Notes: generated by a model not told the origin, from the letters alone. Counted from the stretch's first letter, positions 9,346 through 23,785 are shown. The stretch: 31,665 nt of DNA from Didymodactylos carnosus (GCA_905250885.1 CAJNOQ010001431.1:1-31665), one strand, 5' to 3'. A program made the numbers and translations.

Positions 9346-9644
9346 CCACAACATAGTGAGTGTGCCACCGGATGGATGATCCGAGGCACTAAGATATAAA
9401 GAACTTGTCCAAATTATTACATAACTTTGCCAGCGCCGATAGAAATTTCGATTTCAGATTTTAAACCTCGTAAACTCTTCCTCTGGTGTTGGCTATTACA
9501 TGGTCTCATGGTGAATGCCTGAAATTAGGGTCTATACTGTCATTCCACCTTGTTAGTCTAAATACATTCCTCAGTTGGCAAAAGTACAGTTATTGATTTG
9601 TTCATAGAACAGATAATATGAGAAAAAATGTAAACATATTTTTG

Positions 9645-9675
9645 TCATGTCTGATATTTTGAATATCAGACATGA
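9645..9675. repeat. Perfect 14-bp hairpin
   Basis: TCATGTCTGATATT (9645-9658) and its exact complement AATATCAGACATGA (9662-9675) enclose three bases. A partial direct copy of the arm (AATGTCTGATTT) follows a few bases later. Confidence 0.8.
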
Positions 9676-10187
9676 TATTCAATGTCTGATTTTTGATACT
9701 TACTACTGTCATAGTAGTATTATGGTTCGACTCGTAATGTATAATAAAATGAGGATAAGAAGTAAAAACATGATTTTGCTTTTTTCTCTGGTAGTACGAA
9801 ATAAACTCAATCGCACATAATATAAAATTATAAATTCGTAAATTACCAACAAAAGATTATTGAGATAACACATTTAAAGACAATCATTAGATGGTAGTTA
9901 AGCATAGTACACTTGCACGTCTCACAGAAACTTTCTTTCTATAATAGTTTTTAAAAAAACTGCGTACACACAGAGGAAGAGTTTAGGACGTTTAAGGCCT
10001 GAAACCGAAATTTCCGAAACCCTACTAAGTCGGCTTCGGTTGTTCAAGGAACAGATAAACCGAAGAGGGTTTCGCAGAAGACCGAAAAACTGTGTTGGTA
10101 TTTCCTGCTAATTCAAAAACTTCAACCGTATTGTACAATACCGAATTATTATTACAAAAAATTAGAAATACCGTTTTGTACGAAACC

Positions 10188-10218
10188 AAAGCGTTTTGTA
10201 GTGATTACAAAACGCTTT
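10188..10218. repeat. Perfect 13-bp hairpin followed by T-rich sequence
   Basis: AAAGCGTTTTGTA (10188-10200) pairs exactly with TACAAAACGCTTT (10206-10218) around a 5-base loop, then TTAGTTTTT. It could form a stable RNA stem on either strand, but nothing shows that it is transcribed. Confidence 0.8.
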
Positions 10219-10266
10219 TTAGTTTTTCATGTTTGAAATAAACCCTTTTCGGTTTTGGAACGAAAA

Positions 10267-10563
10267 CTAAAAATCCTTTTGGTTTTCTAAAATACGTTTT
10301 GTTTTCAGTGCAGAAGATGCTAAATCGAGTTTAGTTAGCCAATCACCAGGTATATTTGTAGAATCATTGAACGACTCCACTTGCTTCTCAGCCGTTTGTG
10401 AATAAAATTGAGGATCGGCTGGCGAAATATGAGCAAGATCGGTTTTCTCAGCTAAAGAACGAACTACGATGGCAGTCGAAGGGTCTGAGCTCTCAACTGT
10501 ACTTTGATTATTCAACGCGCTAAAACGCGATAACGCTGCAAAACGCGATAAAGGCGAACCCAA
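10267..10563 (-). pseudogene. Retroelement polyprotein segment downstream of protease
   Basis: A 98-codon open frame (with LAEKTDLAHISPADPQFYSQ and GDWLTKLDLASSAL) lies on the same strand and downstream of the protease relic. Composition and position fit the linker between protease and reverse transcriptase in Gypsy-like elements. No catalytic motif is present. It ends at a stop before the hairpin-rich spacer. Confidence 0.35.
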
Positions 10564-10713
10564 ATCTCCTTCTACAACATCAGCATCTTTTCAAATCTTG
10601 ATTTCCTCATCTTCAATTCGACGTGCAGCTGGATCTTGACTTAGCAATCGTCATCTAATCTATTCACTGTAATTATCAAATTTTCTCTCTTCTATAAATA
10701 ATGGTGTTGCTAA

Positions 10714-11500
10714 TTATGGACTGTTAACACAATTAGTAGATGAACTGTCTTTAGAACAGTTATCAGCAGAATTAGATGAATTAGATTGTCCTTCTTTCGG
10801 ATCCTGATGTATTCTGATGTTCTTGAAGTGATCCATTAGATTTTTACAGATTAGGCTTAGAAGAAACAGGGCCGAGAAAAGCGAGTTTCTGTCCAGAGCG
10901 AACATAAGTCCATCGTGGTGTCAGATTAGCAACCATAACATTAGCGATATTCTGTTCAACAGTAACGATATTGTTGGCAATGGAAATTCGAGAACCCGCA
11001 GAAATGGTGGTGGCTTCCCACTTTTGTCCACTAATATCCAGCAGTGTTTATACCGTGCTGCAAATTTGATGAATAGATGGAATTCTTGTTTTATGAACAG
11101 CGTGGACGGGTATGTCCAATCGATCGGTCTGCTGAAGATTCGTAGCTAGCAAAAATTTAGACAACGGTTTATCTTTCAACCAATATTTTCCATCCTGTAC
11201 ATCTAAAACAAAACCTATTTTAACAAGACTCTTTGATTGAATTTGCGAGCTTGAACAACCGAATGTCTAAAAGTTTGTGCTGCTTACGTAATATCAGCTT
11301 CGACCTAGCCGACTGCTTCAATAGAACTGCCTTCTAGATCCACAATGTCAGCTTCAGTTTGTTTTAAAAGCCGCCAGTAGTCTAAACTGACAATACTAAC
11401 ACCAGCACCTGTATCTAAAATAAAAGTGCCTATGGTACCAAGTGATTTTCCTTTGGCGGATGCACAACCTCTTTTGATGGTATAAAAACAAGTTCAGGTA
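10714..11500 (-). pseudogene. Retroelement aspartic protease region
   Basis: Minus-strand reading gives SLGTIGTFILDTGAGVSIVSLDYWRLL; the DTGA catalytic loop is at 11404-11415 and is preceded and followed by hydrophobic strands as in retroelement aspartic proteases. Further on, segments such as DVQDGKYWLKDKPLSKFLLATN and LTPRWTYVRSGQKLAFLGPV occur in changing frames. Stops near 11310 and 11290 and frame shifts show it is dead. It follows the gag region on the same strand. Confidence 0.65.
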
Positions 11501-11599
11501 TTAGAAGCAGCGGCACTCTCTTTTATTTCGTTTTCTAATTTCAAAACCGTAGCAGCAGAGCCTTTAGATTCTGTTTTAAATAGAGACTCCTTTCCAACT

Positions 11600-12990
11600 G
11601 CAGCTTTTTCCTTCTCTAGTTTTCTCTTTTATTTTTTATAATTTTTGGTGTTTTCACCCTTCAAATTATTCGATAAAAAAATTATAATTTTGATCAGATA
11701 TTGTCGTTTTTGGAGTTGATAACGAAACAATCGTCTCCTTAGACACAGATGACGAAGAAGAAGAAAACTCCGCTTGAGAAGAACTAGGGTTAGGTGATTT
11801 TTCTGAGGATAAATTCTCAATAAGTGTTAAAATAATACTCACCTTCTGTTCAAAAACTGCTGATTTAGGTGTTGACGGAGTTCCTGACATTTCTAACAAA
11901 GAAGAAGAACAAAAGGATAACGATGCGGAGTCGATAATATGTCGAGAAACCTCTTCGCTATTACGACCGAGTTTCAGAAATCGCGATAACGATTTCAGCG
12001 CTTCGATCTTTCCCTGTTCTTTAGACTGTTCAATTGAGGACTTGTGAATAGTATGGGATGTCAGCTTATCTTCAATCAGCTGCTCTTTTCAGTTTAAATG
12101 ACTAGGCTTCTGTCGATTTTGTGAATCGCCGCCGGAAAAACTAGGTACGGCAGATGAACTACGCTGAGAATTGCCTTTTTGTTGGAAACAATAATTTGCG
12201 TTGTGTCCGGTTTTTCTGCAAATAGACCAAGAAACTCTACAATCACTTCTCAAATGTTCATTTTTACGACAAATCGGACATGATTCTGGCAGTTCTCTAT
12301 TACGATTTGCCACTGATAGATTTGAATGGTTAAAATTGGCAGAATTATTTGAAGAAAAAGGCAGACGAAGACTGTTGTTGTTACTATTCTGACTTCCGCT
12401 ATTATTATTATTTCGTTCATAAAAGTTTATTTACCAATTTTGAAGAAAAGCTGGTCGATTTCGATCATTATTAGTTGGAAAAACAGGAGATTTAGCTGTC
12501 TGATTCTCTTGACCAGAAGAATTTGTTAATGAAGGTGTGTCAAGATTAGCGATAACAACTGTCTCTTTGATGTTGACAATCGCACCAGCTGCCGAGTTAA
12601 CGATATCGTTAATTCCTGTGAATTTCCTTCATCCTTATCACAAGCAGAATTCGTAGAAATCCAAATTTACACCCAAGTATCTTTGATAGAAATCAGCTGC
12701 TGTTTCATTTTCTTTTTGAACGCAACGGCTACGTCCAATTTTCAAAGCCCCTATCCTTTCCGGACTACGAAAACGAGACAAGAACAACTTTTTAAACCCA
12801 TACCAAGTATTCGGCAAATGATGGCCTTGGGAAAGCTGTGAATATCAGTCACCAGCTGCTCCTGTGAGCCAATTACTAATATTTCACAGTAATTGCGACT
12901 GACCAGCCTGAAATAACGTTCGCAATTTCTGTTGATACTCATTCAAAAACCTATTAGGCTGCTCATTCGCTTTACCACAAAGTAGCCGCT
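11600..12990 (-). pseudogene. Retroelement gag with zinc knuckles
   Basis: Minus-strand reading from about 12990 gives a capsid-like region (RLLCGKANEQPNRFLNEYQQKLRTLF, then WYGFKKLFLSRFRSPERIGAL). The nucleocapsid segment at 12089-12313 holds one intact CCHC knuckle, CPICRKNEHLRSDC. A second, SWSICRKTGHNANYC, has the first cysteine position occupied by tryptophan. Serine-rich sequence at 11629-11899 links to the protease. Multiple frame changes occur, so no single product can be read. Gag knuckles bind element RNA in related retroelements. Confidence 0.65.
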
Positions 12991-13020
12991 GAAGTGCGCT
13001 CTGAAAACAAAGCGTCGTGT

Positions 13021-14938
13021 ACAAAACTCAAACAGTTTACTAATGGGTTTAGGAAACGTTACTAAAGCCGTAAGAGTATTTGAGTCCCTCTTAAAAACCT
13101 AAGAGGTTTGTAAAGGATTTATAAGTCTTACTGAACCTTAAGGCTTTTTAAACTGCGGTTTAGCAAAACAATTAGGGTTTTTTCTGAAGACTGTAAGGTT
13201 TTTTCAAAGCACGTAAAAAACACTTGAGGTTTTTCTTTGTCTCGAAAAACTCCATAGAGTGCTTTACTAAACCCGTGTGGTTTTTCATTCAACTTTGTAG
13301 GGTTTTTGAGTTTACTAAACTCTGAGCTTTAGCATCCAAGGGTCTCTTGCAACTTCGTCAACAGGTATATTGGTTTTTCATTTCTCCGAACCATCCGAAA
13401 CCGACCCCTAACAGATTTGGAGTGTTACTCAGTGGAACGAGCTTAAAAAGTCTGACTTAGTGCACACGCCTGTCTGACTTTTATTCTTCTATTATAATAG
13501 AAGTCATTCATATGCACTCTTTACACTCTTGTGCAAAGAAAAAGCTTTGTCATTACATACATTCGAGTATGCTCTATCCGAATATAAAATCAGATTTGCT
13601 CAATACGACTTTCAAGTTTGAGAAAACAAATATTTATTGAACCTGTCGTTTTTTCCTTGTTCACAATTATAGACTCCATATCGTAGTTTTGTTACTTTTG
13701 TATTAAAACGACATTAGTTTGGCGATGCAAGTTACATAGTCAGATAGAGGAGCTGTTTCTGAACATTTTCATGAAAAAGACTTTAAAAAATGATCTGTAT
13801 TTGGAGTTATTATTAGATTTTATTGAACAAGCCAAAATGGCTTCAGAATATCACTCAAGTTCAGAGTTTTGGCTCGCAAATTTGAAATACAGGCTGGAGT
13901 CATTTTCTGACAACGAATTCGAATAGACGGCACTTTATCCTTCAAAATGAGAGGTTCGCGAGCTTCGCGCATTCTTTTGTTACAGAGAAACATATCCGTG
14001 TCAGTACACATGCCACTTTTTATAGTAAAAAGGCACAGAAGGTTTGGACAGGTGAGTCTATGATTTTTCACACTACTGTGCAAAGGTTCTCTGAAAAACC
14101 TACTGAAAAAAAGATTTTTGAAATTTTCTTTTTTTTACTAAAAGAAGTACCTGGACCTTTTCTATAAAATGGAGAAAACAGCTCATCTCTAACTATCATT
14201 ATTCAAAAGTTATTCAAAAAATGATCAAGTGCATTCCTGTTTTTTATGGATAATAGTAATAGTTCGCTTCATCACAAATTTCAGGAACATGGATGACATT
14301 TTATTACTATCATTTATTTATTAAGTAAAATACTTAATTACCCCAGAGAACCTGGAAGTGCAGTGCATGATATCTAGCTTTCGATTCAAGACATTTTATT
14401 TCATCTTGGAAACATTATTGATAGTCGAGATGAATTTCGACTTCCAGGAAAACATTTGACTCCGTATGTATGAACATGTGAAACTTGGTCTTTTGAAAAA
14501 CTTATTTTGGAGCTCAGAAAGAGAGGGGTTTGTTTGTTCAAATATCCACAAGAACACTATTTGAACCGGAACAAATCGTCACTGTATATACAATCAAGAA
14601 GAGAATGCAAGAAAAAGCAGAGAAAGTGGGAAAATCACGTCAAATTCTGACACCCATGATATATTTCATTATTCTTATTTCCAGAAACCATTCTATTCTC
14701 TGGCGGATGAATTCATGTTATGCACAAATTTGTTGATTTCTACCAAATATCAATTCAAAATATAATCTACTGTCCATTCAACTTGTGTTTATTAGAATGA
14801 CAAAACAAAACAAAAAAACCTAAAACAACATTCAACAAATTTCTCGTGCAAAAGACAAGATTAGTTTAGATATCACTGTGTATGTGTGTTTTTACAAAAA
14901 ACAAAATTAACGAACAATAACTTGTCCTAAATCAGTAA
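13021..14938. other. Long spacer with GGTTTTT-rich segment, no gene recognised
   Basis: From 13090 to 13385 GGTTTTT-like words recur at about 22-51-base intervals, with small hairpins such as CCTCTTA/TAAGAGG near 13087-13106. This is where the 5' end or LTR of the minus-strand retroelement would be, but a matching second copy was not found. An exact 18-base palindrome (CTTCTATTATAATAGAAG) is at 13486-13503. An 87-codon minus frame at 13820-14083 shows no family resemblance. The rest is AT-rich and featureless. Confidence 0.4.
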
Positions 14939-16586
14939 TCATTTCTCTACTAACAAAAATTTGTAAATAAAATGAAATATTGCACGTAAACTTCCTAAAA
15001 AAATTGTTATTAATTCAAATGCTAAAGTTAAACAATATTCCAATGCCAAATAGAGATATGTGGCAGTTTTTTGTGATAATGAGCAACCGAGAATGAGACC
15101 AAATAGAAATACAGATAAAACATAAATAAACGATTTCAATTTCGATGGTGTGGATGTTTTTTGGAGTTCATGTTGTTGTTTCGATTGCGCTGACGTCTAA
15201 ACAGAAAAGTTTCATTTCTGAAATTATTGCTATCATACATTTGTGTTATTGTTTCTTACTTTAGCTTTTCTTTTTATCTGATGCTTTTGGTGATGTGAAG
15301 ATGCTGAAGAACGCTTTAGTAACGGTGGTGGCGATGAAGATTGTGAATGAGACTTCGCGGAATGTTCTACATGAAAAACTGGATGCCGTTGATTAGGAGA
15401 AAAAAGAGATGATTGTTGCTGTTGTTCATGAATCCAACTAGATGTTCGATCTGACTTCTGTTGAGTTATATTTTCAAATGGATTTGCGTGAGGTTGTACT
15501 ATGGGGGATTGTTCAGAGAAAATATTCTTCTTTAAGGTAGAAGCGGCGTCACGAAAACCACGCTGTAATTCTATCCATCTATTAGCAGACGGAGACAGAG
15601 GAGGTTGTTCAAATACAGCGGTTGTGTTGAAGGAAGAATTGACTATTACTGGCAAAGGTGATCTAATAGCTGTCGTAGAAAAAAATGGAGATGATCGAAT
15701 AGGAAATCGAATCTGATTCGAGTTCGTTTGTCCCCAACTTGTTGATGGATATGCTGTTGTCGAAGAAGAAAAAGTAATCAAATTTGACTTTGGATAATTT
15801 AGAGATGTTTGACGACTTGGCCACATACAAGAACCGACTAAAATAAAAAAGATTTTCGTCAAGTTCATTCTGATAGTAAACAGCACTAATCACATTGTTC
15901 TAGAAAACTAGACAACGATGGGTATGCGAGGTAAAGTTTTTTTCATTAGTCATAAAATTGAGAGACTGTAGTCGATGGATAAATGTCAATGAGAGTACAG
16001 CAATCCTCATTTTTAACGTTTTCAAACTTACATGTTCCTTCTTCAAGACTACAATTTTCGAGACAATCTGTTAATGAGTCGACGTCTTTCACTGGTGACA
16101 GCGAGTTTGTTAGCAAGGACAACCTAAATAGAGAGAACACACATAAGCACAAAACAATATACAACTGATCTTCGCCTTACCTGTTATCCGATTCTGCTAT
16201 TGTTTGTGGCTGATTATTTCTACTATTATGTATATTTGGTGTATTTGTCTGACAACTCGATTCTGATGGTGTTTTTTTTCGAGCATTACTGCTAGTGTTA
16301 GTCGTCACTGGTTGTTGCTGATGTTGTTGTTGCTGTTGTGCTCTTGCTCTTGAACGTGTCATTGGAGGACTCGAACATCGTTGTATTGTCGTTGAGACTT
16401 TTGATGATGTATGCTGATAACGAACAGGTATCGGGTCTAATTCTGATTCACAATCTGATAACAAACTTTGTCTTAAAAAACAAAGCGGAAGAAATGCAAA
16501 CATAAATAAAGAATAGTATAAAATAAGGAAACTTTCTACCTTGAACTTTCATCATCAAGAAAGCTATTGTAAGATTTTAAGTGCAT
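14939..16586 (-). CDS. Unrecognised Ser/Gln-rich membrane protein, five exons
   Basis: My model joins 16586-16540, 16471-16181, 16123-16032, 15837-15260 and 15196-14939. Donors (gtagaa, gtaagg, gtaagt, gtaaga) and acceptors are all GT-AG and every phase closes, giving 421 residues from ATG at 16586. The N-terminal part is polar, with MTRSRARA followed by a glutamine run. The middle is low-complexity and Ser/Pro/Gln-rich. Near the end a basic patch (HHQKHQIKRKAK) precedes two hydrophobic segments (FIYVLSVFLFGLILGCSL and YLYLALEYCLTLAFELITIFLG), so the protein is probably tail-anchored or hairpin-inserted with a large soluble N-terminal part. An exon upstream of 16586 is possible, because the frame stays open to an acceptor at about 16638. 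No family was recognised; nuclear-envelope or endoplasmic-reticulum location would be a guess. It lies 367 bases downstream of the DHX15 stop on the same strand. Confidence 0.75.
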
Positions 16587-16953
16587 CTCTTTGAATAAGA
16601 TAGGGATCAAAAAACAAGTTAGGTCATCATCTAAAAGCAAAAAATAAGAAGAAAAATGGTGTCGGTTTAAGCAAAATACAGTTGCAAAATAAAGCTAATC
16701 TAGTGGAAAGCATAAAAAGACTTCAGTGTATTCAACTGGCTCGCTATTAACTGACACTTCTTTCAATGATTTGTTTTACTGGAACAATTTCTGAAATGAC
16801 ATCGACAAAGATACATAACGAGAACACAAAAAAATTAGCAATAATAATACGAAACACATACAGAAAGAAAAAGAGAGAGTTCAATGCATCTCATTTCTGT
16901 TGTATAGAGAATAAAAACAACAACATCGATACTATAATAGACAAAAAATCTAT

Positions 16954-19603
<2,650 letters not shown>

Positions 19604-20059
19604 TGACAAATACTTGTTTTCTCTACACGATCAGAAAATTCGTTTTGACTTATAATAAAGATGAATTATGACAAATAAGTACACGTAAACTGATAAATGT
19701 TTGATCGACTAATGGAAGTGTCACAATTTTAATACGTTCTAACAACAGAGAAAGAATGGAATTATCTAAAATGAACAAAAAAATCTAATGATAAATTGGA
19801 AGACAACGCGAGATCCATGCATGACTCGTGTAATAGACTTGACTGTAAAAAAATTATGCGCTCTCCATTGACAGCATTTGTCTAACTGCACGCTTGGAAA
19901 AAAACGGCTGATTCTTTATCGACGGACTTAACGATATAAAGTTATTTTTATGTACATCACTTCTGTTTAGTGAAAGTACTTTTTTTTATAGGGTGAAGTC
20001 ATAATTCATCTTATCGAGTACATGATATAACGGCCAAGGGATGCCGTTGCTACGGCCTC

Positions 20060-20363
20060 AGACGTTTTTTCTCAGCAGTTTTTCCTTGCCAAAGAATTGT
20101 AATTTTGTATTCCATTGCAAAAGAATTGTAGTCAATAATTATCCATTCACAATAAAATTTGAGCTTGTAATCGTCTAAATGCACTTAGGCTATATCAGTG
20201 ATTTGAATAAGTGCACACACGCGGCATTCAGTCAGATCACTAATATAGTCTAAGTGCATTTAGACGATTACAAGCTCAAATTTTATTGTGAATGGATAAT
20301 TATTGACTACAATTCTTTTGCAATGTATTTAAGGCAAGGAAAAACTGCCGAAAAAACACGTCT
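20060..20363. mobile_element. Fold-back (MITE-like) element with perfect 74-bp arms
   Basis: Bases 20114-20187 are the exact reverse complement of 20251-20324. Pairing continues with mismatches outward to AGACG at 20060 and CGTCT at 20363, and inward for about 16 bases, leaving a loop of roughly 30 bases. There is no coding content. Arm identity this high suggests recent arrival or ongoing correction. It lies about 450 bases upstream of the DHX15 start. Confidence 0.8.
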
Positions 20364-21552
20364 AAGAATCACGAAAGGAAGCACTTTTTGTTTCTTGTCT
20401 GGTAGATCAACACTTGGACAAATAAAATCTAGTAAAGCATTTTTTGAATGTAAATTGAAAGACAGGTGTCACATGATTTTCTGAGCTTCAGAAAATTACA
20501 GTTTACTAAGTGTTAACTTCTTTGTGATTATCCTTGCATATGCTAAATACATTGCAATTGAGTTCTGACAATGAGGTTCGAAACAAGGCAAAAATCGAAG
20601 GATTCTACAAGTAACAAAGAAACTTTGTAAAACTTCTCATTAGCTTTATAACTCATCATCCCAAATGACGAAAAATAGTTTTTATTCTTGTATGATTGAA
20701 CCGTTGAAAAACAACATCGTTGATTTTAGATAAAGGTTTTGAAGAATCTGGGATGCAAATCGAAGTTTTAATTGCGCTCTTCCAATCCGACAAATGTGTA
20801 TAAAGAGACTTTTTACACTAGTGTATATTTGATTACAGAATTTGTTTCTCTATTCTTAAGTAATAAAAATCATATTTGATGCAATGAAAATTTATGTTTT
20901 CGACCATTTTAGACTCCTAAGAACCTTAATCGAGAGTTAAGCAAACAATGTATGTTTCAGTGATCGCCGATCATTCATTCGTTTATCAAATTGATACTAG
21001 AATATCTTAAAAAATGTAAGAATGTGGTAAAAACAAAACAATTTTTAATCGTACAATGTGGCGACGTTGAAGGCAATGCATTTAAGCATCAGTTAACGAG
21101 GATAAACATTCGTTTTTTGATTAGTTCTATTTACTGTTGCCAGTGACGACTATTGCACAAAGCCGAAAGAGGTCGATAAATAAATTTTCTTCTGCACGTT
21201 TTATAATTACCTAGGACCTCCAAAAGCCATCTTTCGTATGTAGAAATATGAATTAGGAATAAAAGTTCAGTTCAATTTCCCAATGCTTGTTGAATTAGAA
21301 AAACGCTTGTGTGTTCTCAATACAGAAATAAGAATTGTTGACCATCTGATATGATATTTGTAGTATCAATCTTCGATGAGAATTAAGGGCCGTTTGATAA
21401 ATATTTTTAAGTTTATTGACTTAAGTGAAGGGTTTAGTCAACGGTGTTTCTGTGGCTTTGCGTTCCACTAACATTAGTTTAGAACCAAATTTAAAATTTT
21501 TGATAAAATGTAGTGTGTAAAGAAAAACGCATATGTAGTTTCGGCAAGTCAG

Positions 21553-21661
21553 AACTAAGCATCCATACATTTTATTCATAAATCTCTATTATCGCCGTAA
21601 AGTTTTCAAATTTCACATTGATAGTAGAGATTTATGGATAAAATTTATGGATGCCTAGTTT
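21553..21661. mobile_element. Small fold-back element, 41-42-bp arms
   Basis: The left arm 21553-21593 (AACTAAGCATCCATA... ATAAATCTCTATTATC) pairs with the right arm 21620-21661 with about five mismatches around a 26-base loop. It has no coding content and lies about 500 bases upstream of the WDR82 start. Confidence 0.7.
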
Positions 21662-22161
21662 TTGACGTTTCAGCATTCGTAGTCATGTATATAATCTAGA
21701 ATCTGTATAAATATCTCATTGTTTTATATTTCTTTTTTCTATCTGATCAACTAATCTGCACTACTTATTTTTTAGGTAGTCAAAGTTTGTATCATCTAGC
21801 TCAAATTATTCAAACCTAATTCGTGCCATTTTTCGTTTACTAAGTTTCAGTATTTGATCATATCTGTCATCTTTTTTTCTCTAAAAGGTAAACTGAAGCC
21901 TTTTCTACTGACATGCGTGCTTATTTGTTTATTGGTTTTCTAACTTCGATGGGATCTCTTTTTTCTTATGCGTGTCAAAATTTCGATGACGTAGACTTTT
22001 CGTACCTGTGCGTTTTGGAACATATAGGGAGGAATATAAAATGAAGAACATATCTTACCTTTGGTTACAGCATACCGTAAGTTGATTTCTTTATAACCGA
22101 CTTATTTTTTAGATGTGAAAAAACTTGTTTTGATTTCAAGTCTAGCAGCGATTCTCAAAAA

Positions 22162-23785
22162 ATGATTTTAAATGATGGTAATATTAAATCGTTTCGTATG
22201 ATAAAAGTATTTCGTGAAAATAGTGACAGAATTAATTCATTGGATTTCAATCGAAGTGGTGAATTGTTAATCTCAAGTTCAGATGATGAAACAATTGTTG
22301 TGTACGATTGTGATTCTGGTCTGTGAGTAAACTATTTTTATTCTAAATAAAGCATGAGCAAAAAAAATTGAATGTTGCCTACTTTTTTTCATTGCTACAG
22401 GCCGAAACGACCCATTCCAAGTAAAAAGTATGGTTGTGATATGATTCGATTTACGAGAAGTGGCGATCAAGCATTACATTGTTCGTTGAAAGTTGATGGT
22501 ATGAACTGTTTTTATTATCAGACACTGAGATTTAAAAGCTTTTTTTTGACTGTTGTTTTAGACAGCATTCGATATTTATCATTATCCGATAGTAAATATA
22601 TCCGTTATTATCAAGGACATACTAAGAAGTAATGCTTGTACAAAGACAATGTGTTTATTTATACTGAGATGTACGACATTATTTAGAGTGAGAAACCTTT
22701 GTGTATCACCAATTGATAAATCATTTATAACAGCCTCATGTGATCATACGGTTCGTGTTTGGGATTTAAGAAGTCAACTTTGCCAGGTAATATTTCAATG
22801 TTTCTAAAGACTAGTTACAATGTTTAGTTTACCATAGGGTTTGATATCGACACAAGGAAATCCCGTTGTTGATTTTGATCCAGATGGTATTGCATTTGGA
22901 ATTGGAATTGATTCACAAATAATTGGACTATATGATATTCGTAATCATGAAAAGGTACAAAATAAGATATGTTTCCTTGCAGAAACAATTGTAGGTTTTG
23001 GCGTTTTTAGGGTCCATTTACAATGTTAAAATATGAATGTGAAGGTGATTTTGAATGGACACATTTGAAATTTAGCCCAAATGGAAAAATGATTTTAATT
23101 TCGACAAATACATCATTAGTTCTACTAATTGATGCCTATAGTGGAGTTTTACTTCACACATTTACGGTAAATAATTTTTCATATTTTGAACCCCAACGTC
23201 AATCCAACGTATTGAAAGAAAGATAAGATTAAATCTTTTATTCTTCGCGTACAAATAAAAGAATCTATTAAAACTTGTTTCAATAGCGGCACTGCTACAC
23301 TTCCATTTGTTTTCTTTGTTTCTCTAGGGTCATCAAAATACGAAAAATTTGCCGCTTGAAGCATCGTTTAGTCCCGATTCGAAATATATTTTTTGCGGTA
23401 TGTAGTCAACACAAATTTATTGCAAAAGTAGAAAACAACTGTAATGTTTGTGTTTTTTTGTCTTTAATAAGGTTCAACTGATGGTCGTATTCATGTGTGG
23501 AAAGCTGAAAATGGAGAAAAATTGACGATGTTTGCAGCTGAGAAAGGAGAAGATACAGTGCAATGTGTACAATTTAATCCAAAAGCGTTTATGTTAGCAA
23601 CAGCATCTTCCAATATGGTTAGTATAAGTTTTTAATGATATTTCTTTTTGTACTTCTAACGTATATTTTCGTGCTACATGTACAGTTAAATCACTGGTTG
23701 TGTTGAACGTTGAATGAACTTGAAATAATTATGTGCTTTATTTTTATTATAGGTTTTTTGGCTTCCTCATGTTGATGATGAATAA
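22162..23785 (+). CDS. WDR82: WD40 protein WDR82 (Swd2), SET1/PNUTS complex subunit
   Basis: Nine exons: 22162-22322, 22401-22498, 22562-22628, 22687-22786, 22838-22954, 23011-23166, 23328-23397, 23472-23617 and 23753-23785. Phases all close to give 315 residues (human has 313). Family marks include [19 protein letters not shown] at the start, [74 protein letters not shown] and the C-terminal [11 protein letters not shown]-type blades cover the whole length. In animals WDR82 links SET1 histone H3K4 methyltransferase to RNA polymerase II phosphorylated on Ser5. It also joins the PNUTS-PP1 and ZC3H4 termination complexes. The last exon is only 11 codons, and AATAAA overlaps the stop. The start ATG aligns with the family start. 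Confidence 0.96.

Larger units (their letters stand above)
9361..10262. other. Non-coding stretch between reverse transcriptase and protease relics
   Basis: No coding content was recognised. It holds two strong hairpins (9645-9675 and 10188-10218). From about 9980 to 10270 there are many CCGAAA/TTTCGG and AAACC/GGTTT words. It may be a separate insertion into the retroelement or a decayed terminal region. Confidence 0.4.
19604..22161. other. Spacer between divergent DHX15 and WDR82 genes
   Basis: The 2.5 kb holds both genes' promoters, since they point away from each other. No coding exon was recognised. Two fold-back elements lie inside (20060-20363 and 21553-21661). The 76-codon plus frame at 20254-20484 runs through a fold-back arm and is not a gene. 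Confidence 0.6.

Noticed and set aside
9720..9740. GGTTCGACTC as a tRNA B-box
   Set aside because: No A-box at the right distance and no acceptor stem could be paired around it.
20254..20484. A 76-codon frame upstream of WDR82
   Set aside because: It runs through an arm of a fold-back element and has no coding character beyond that.
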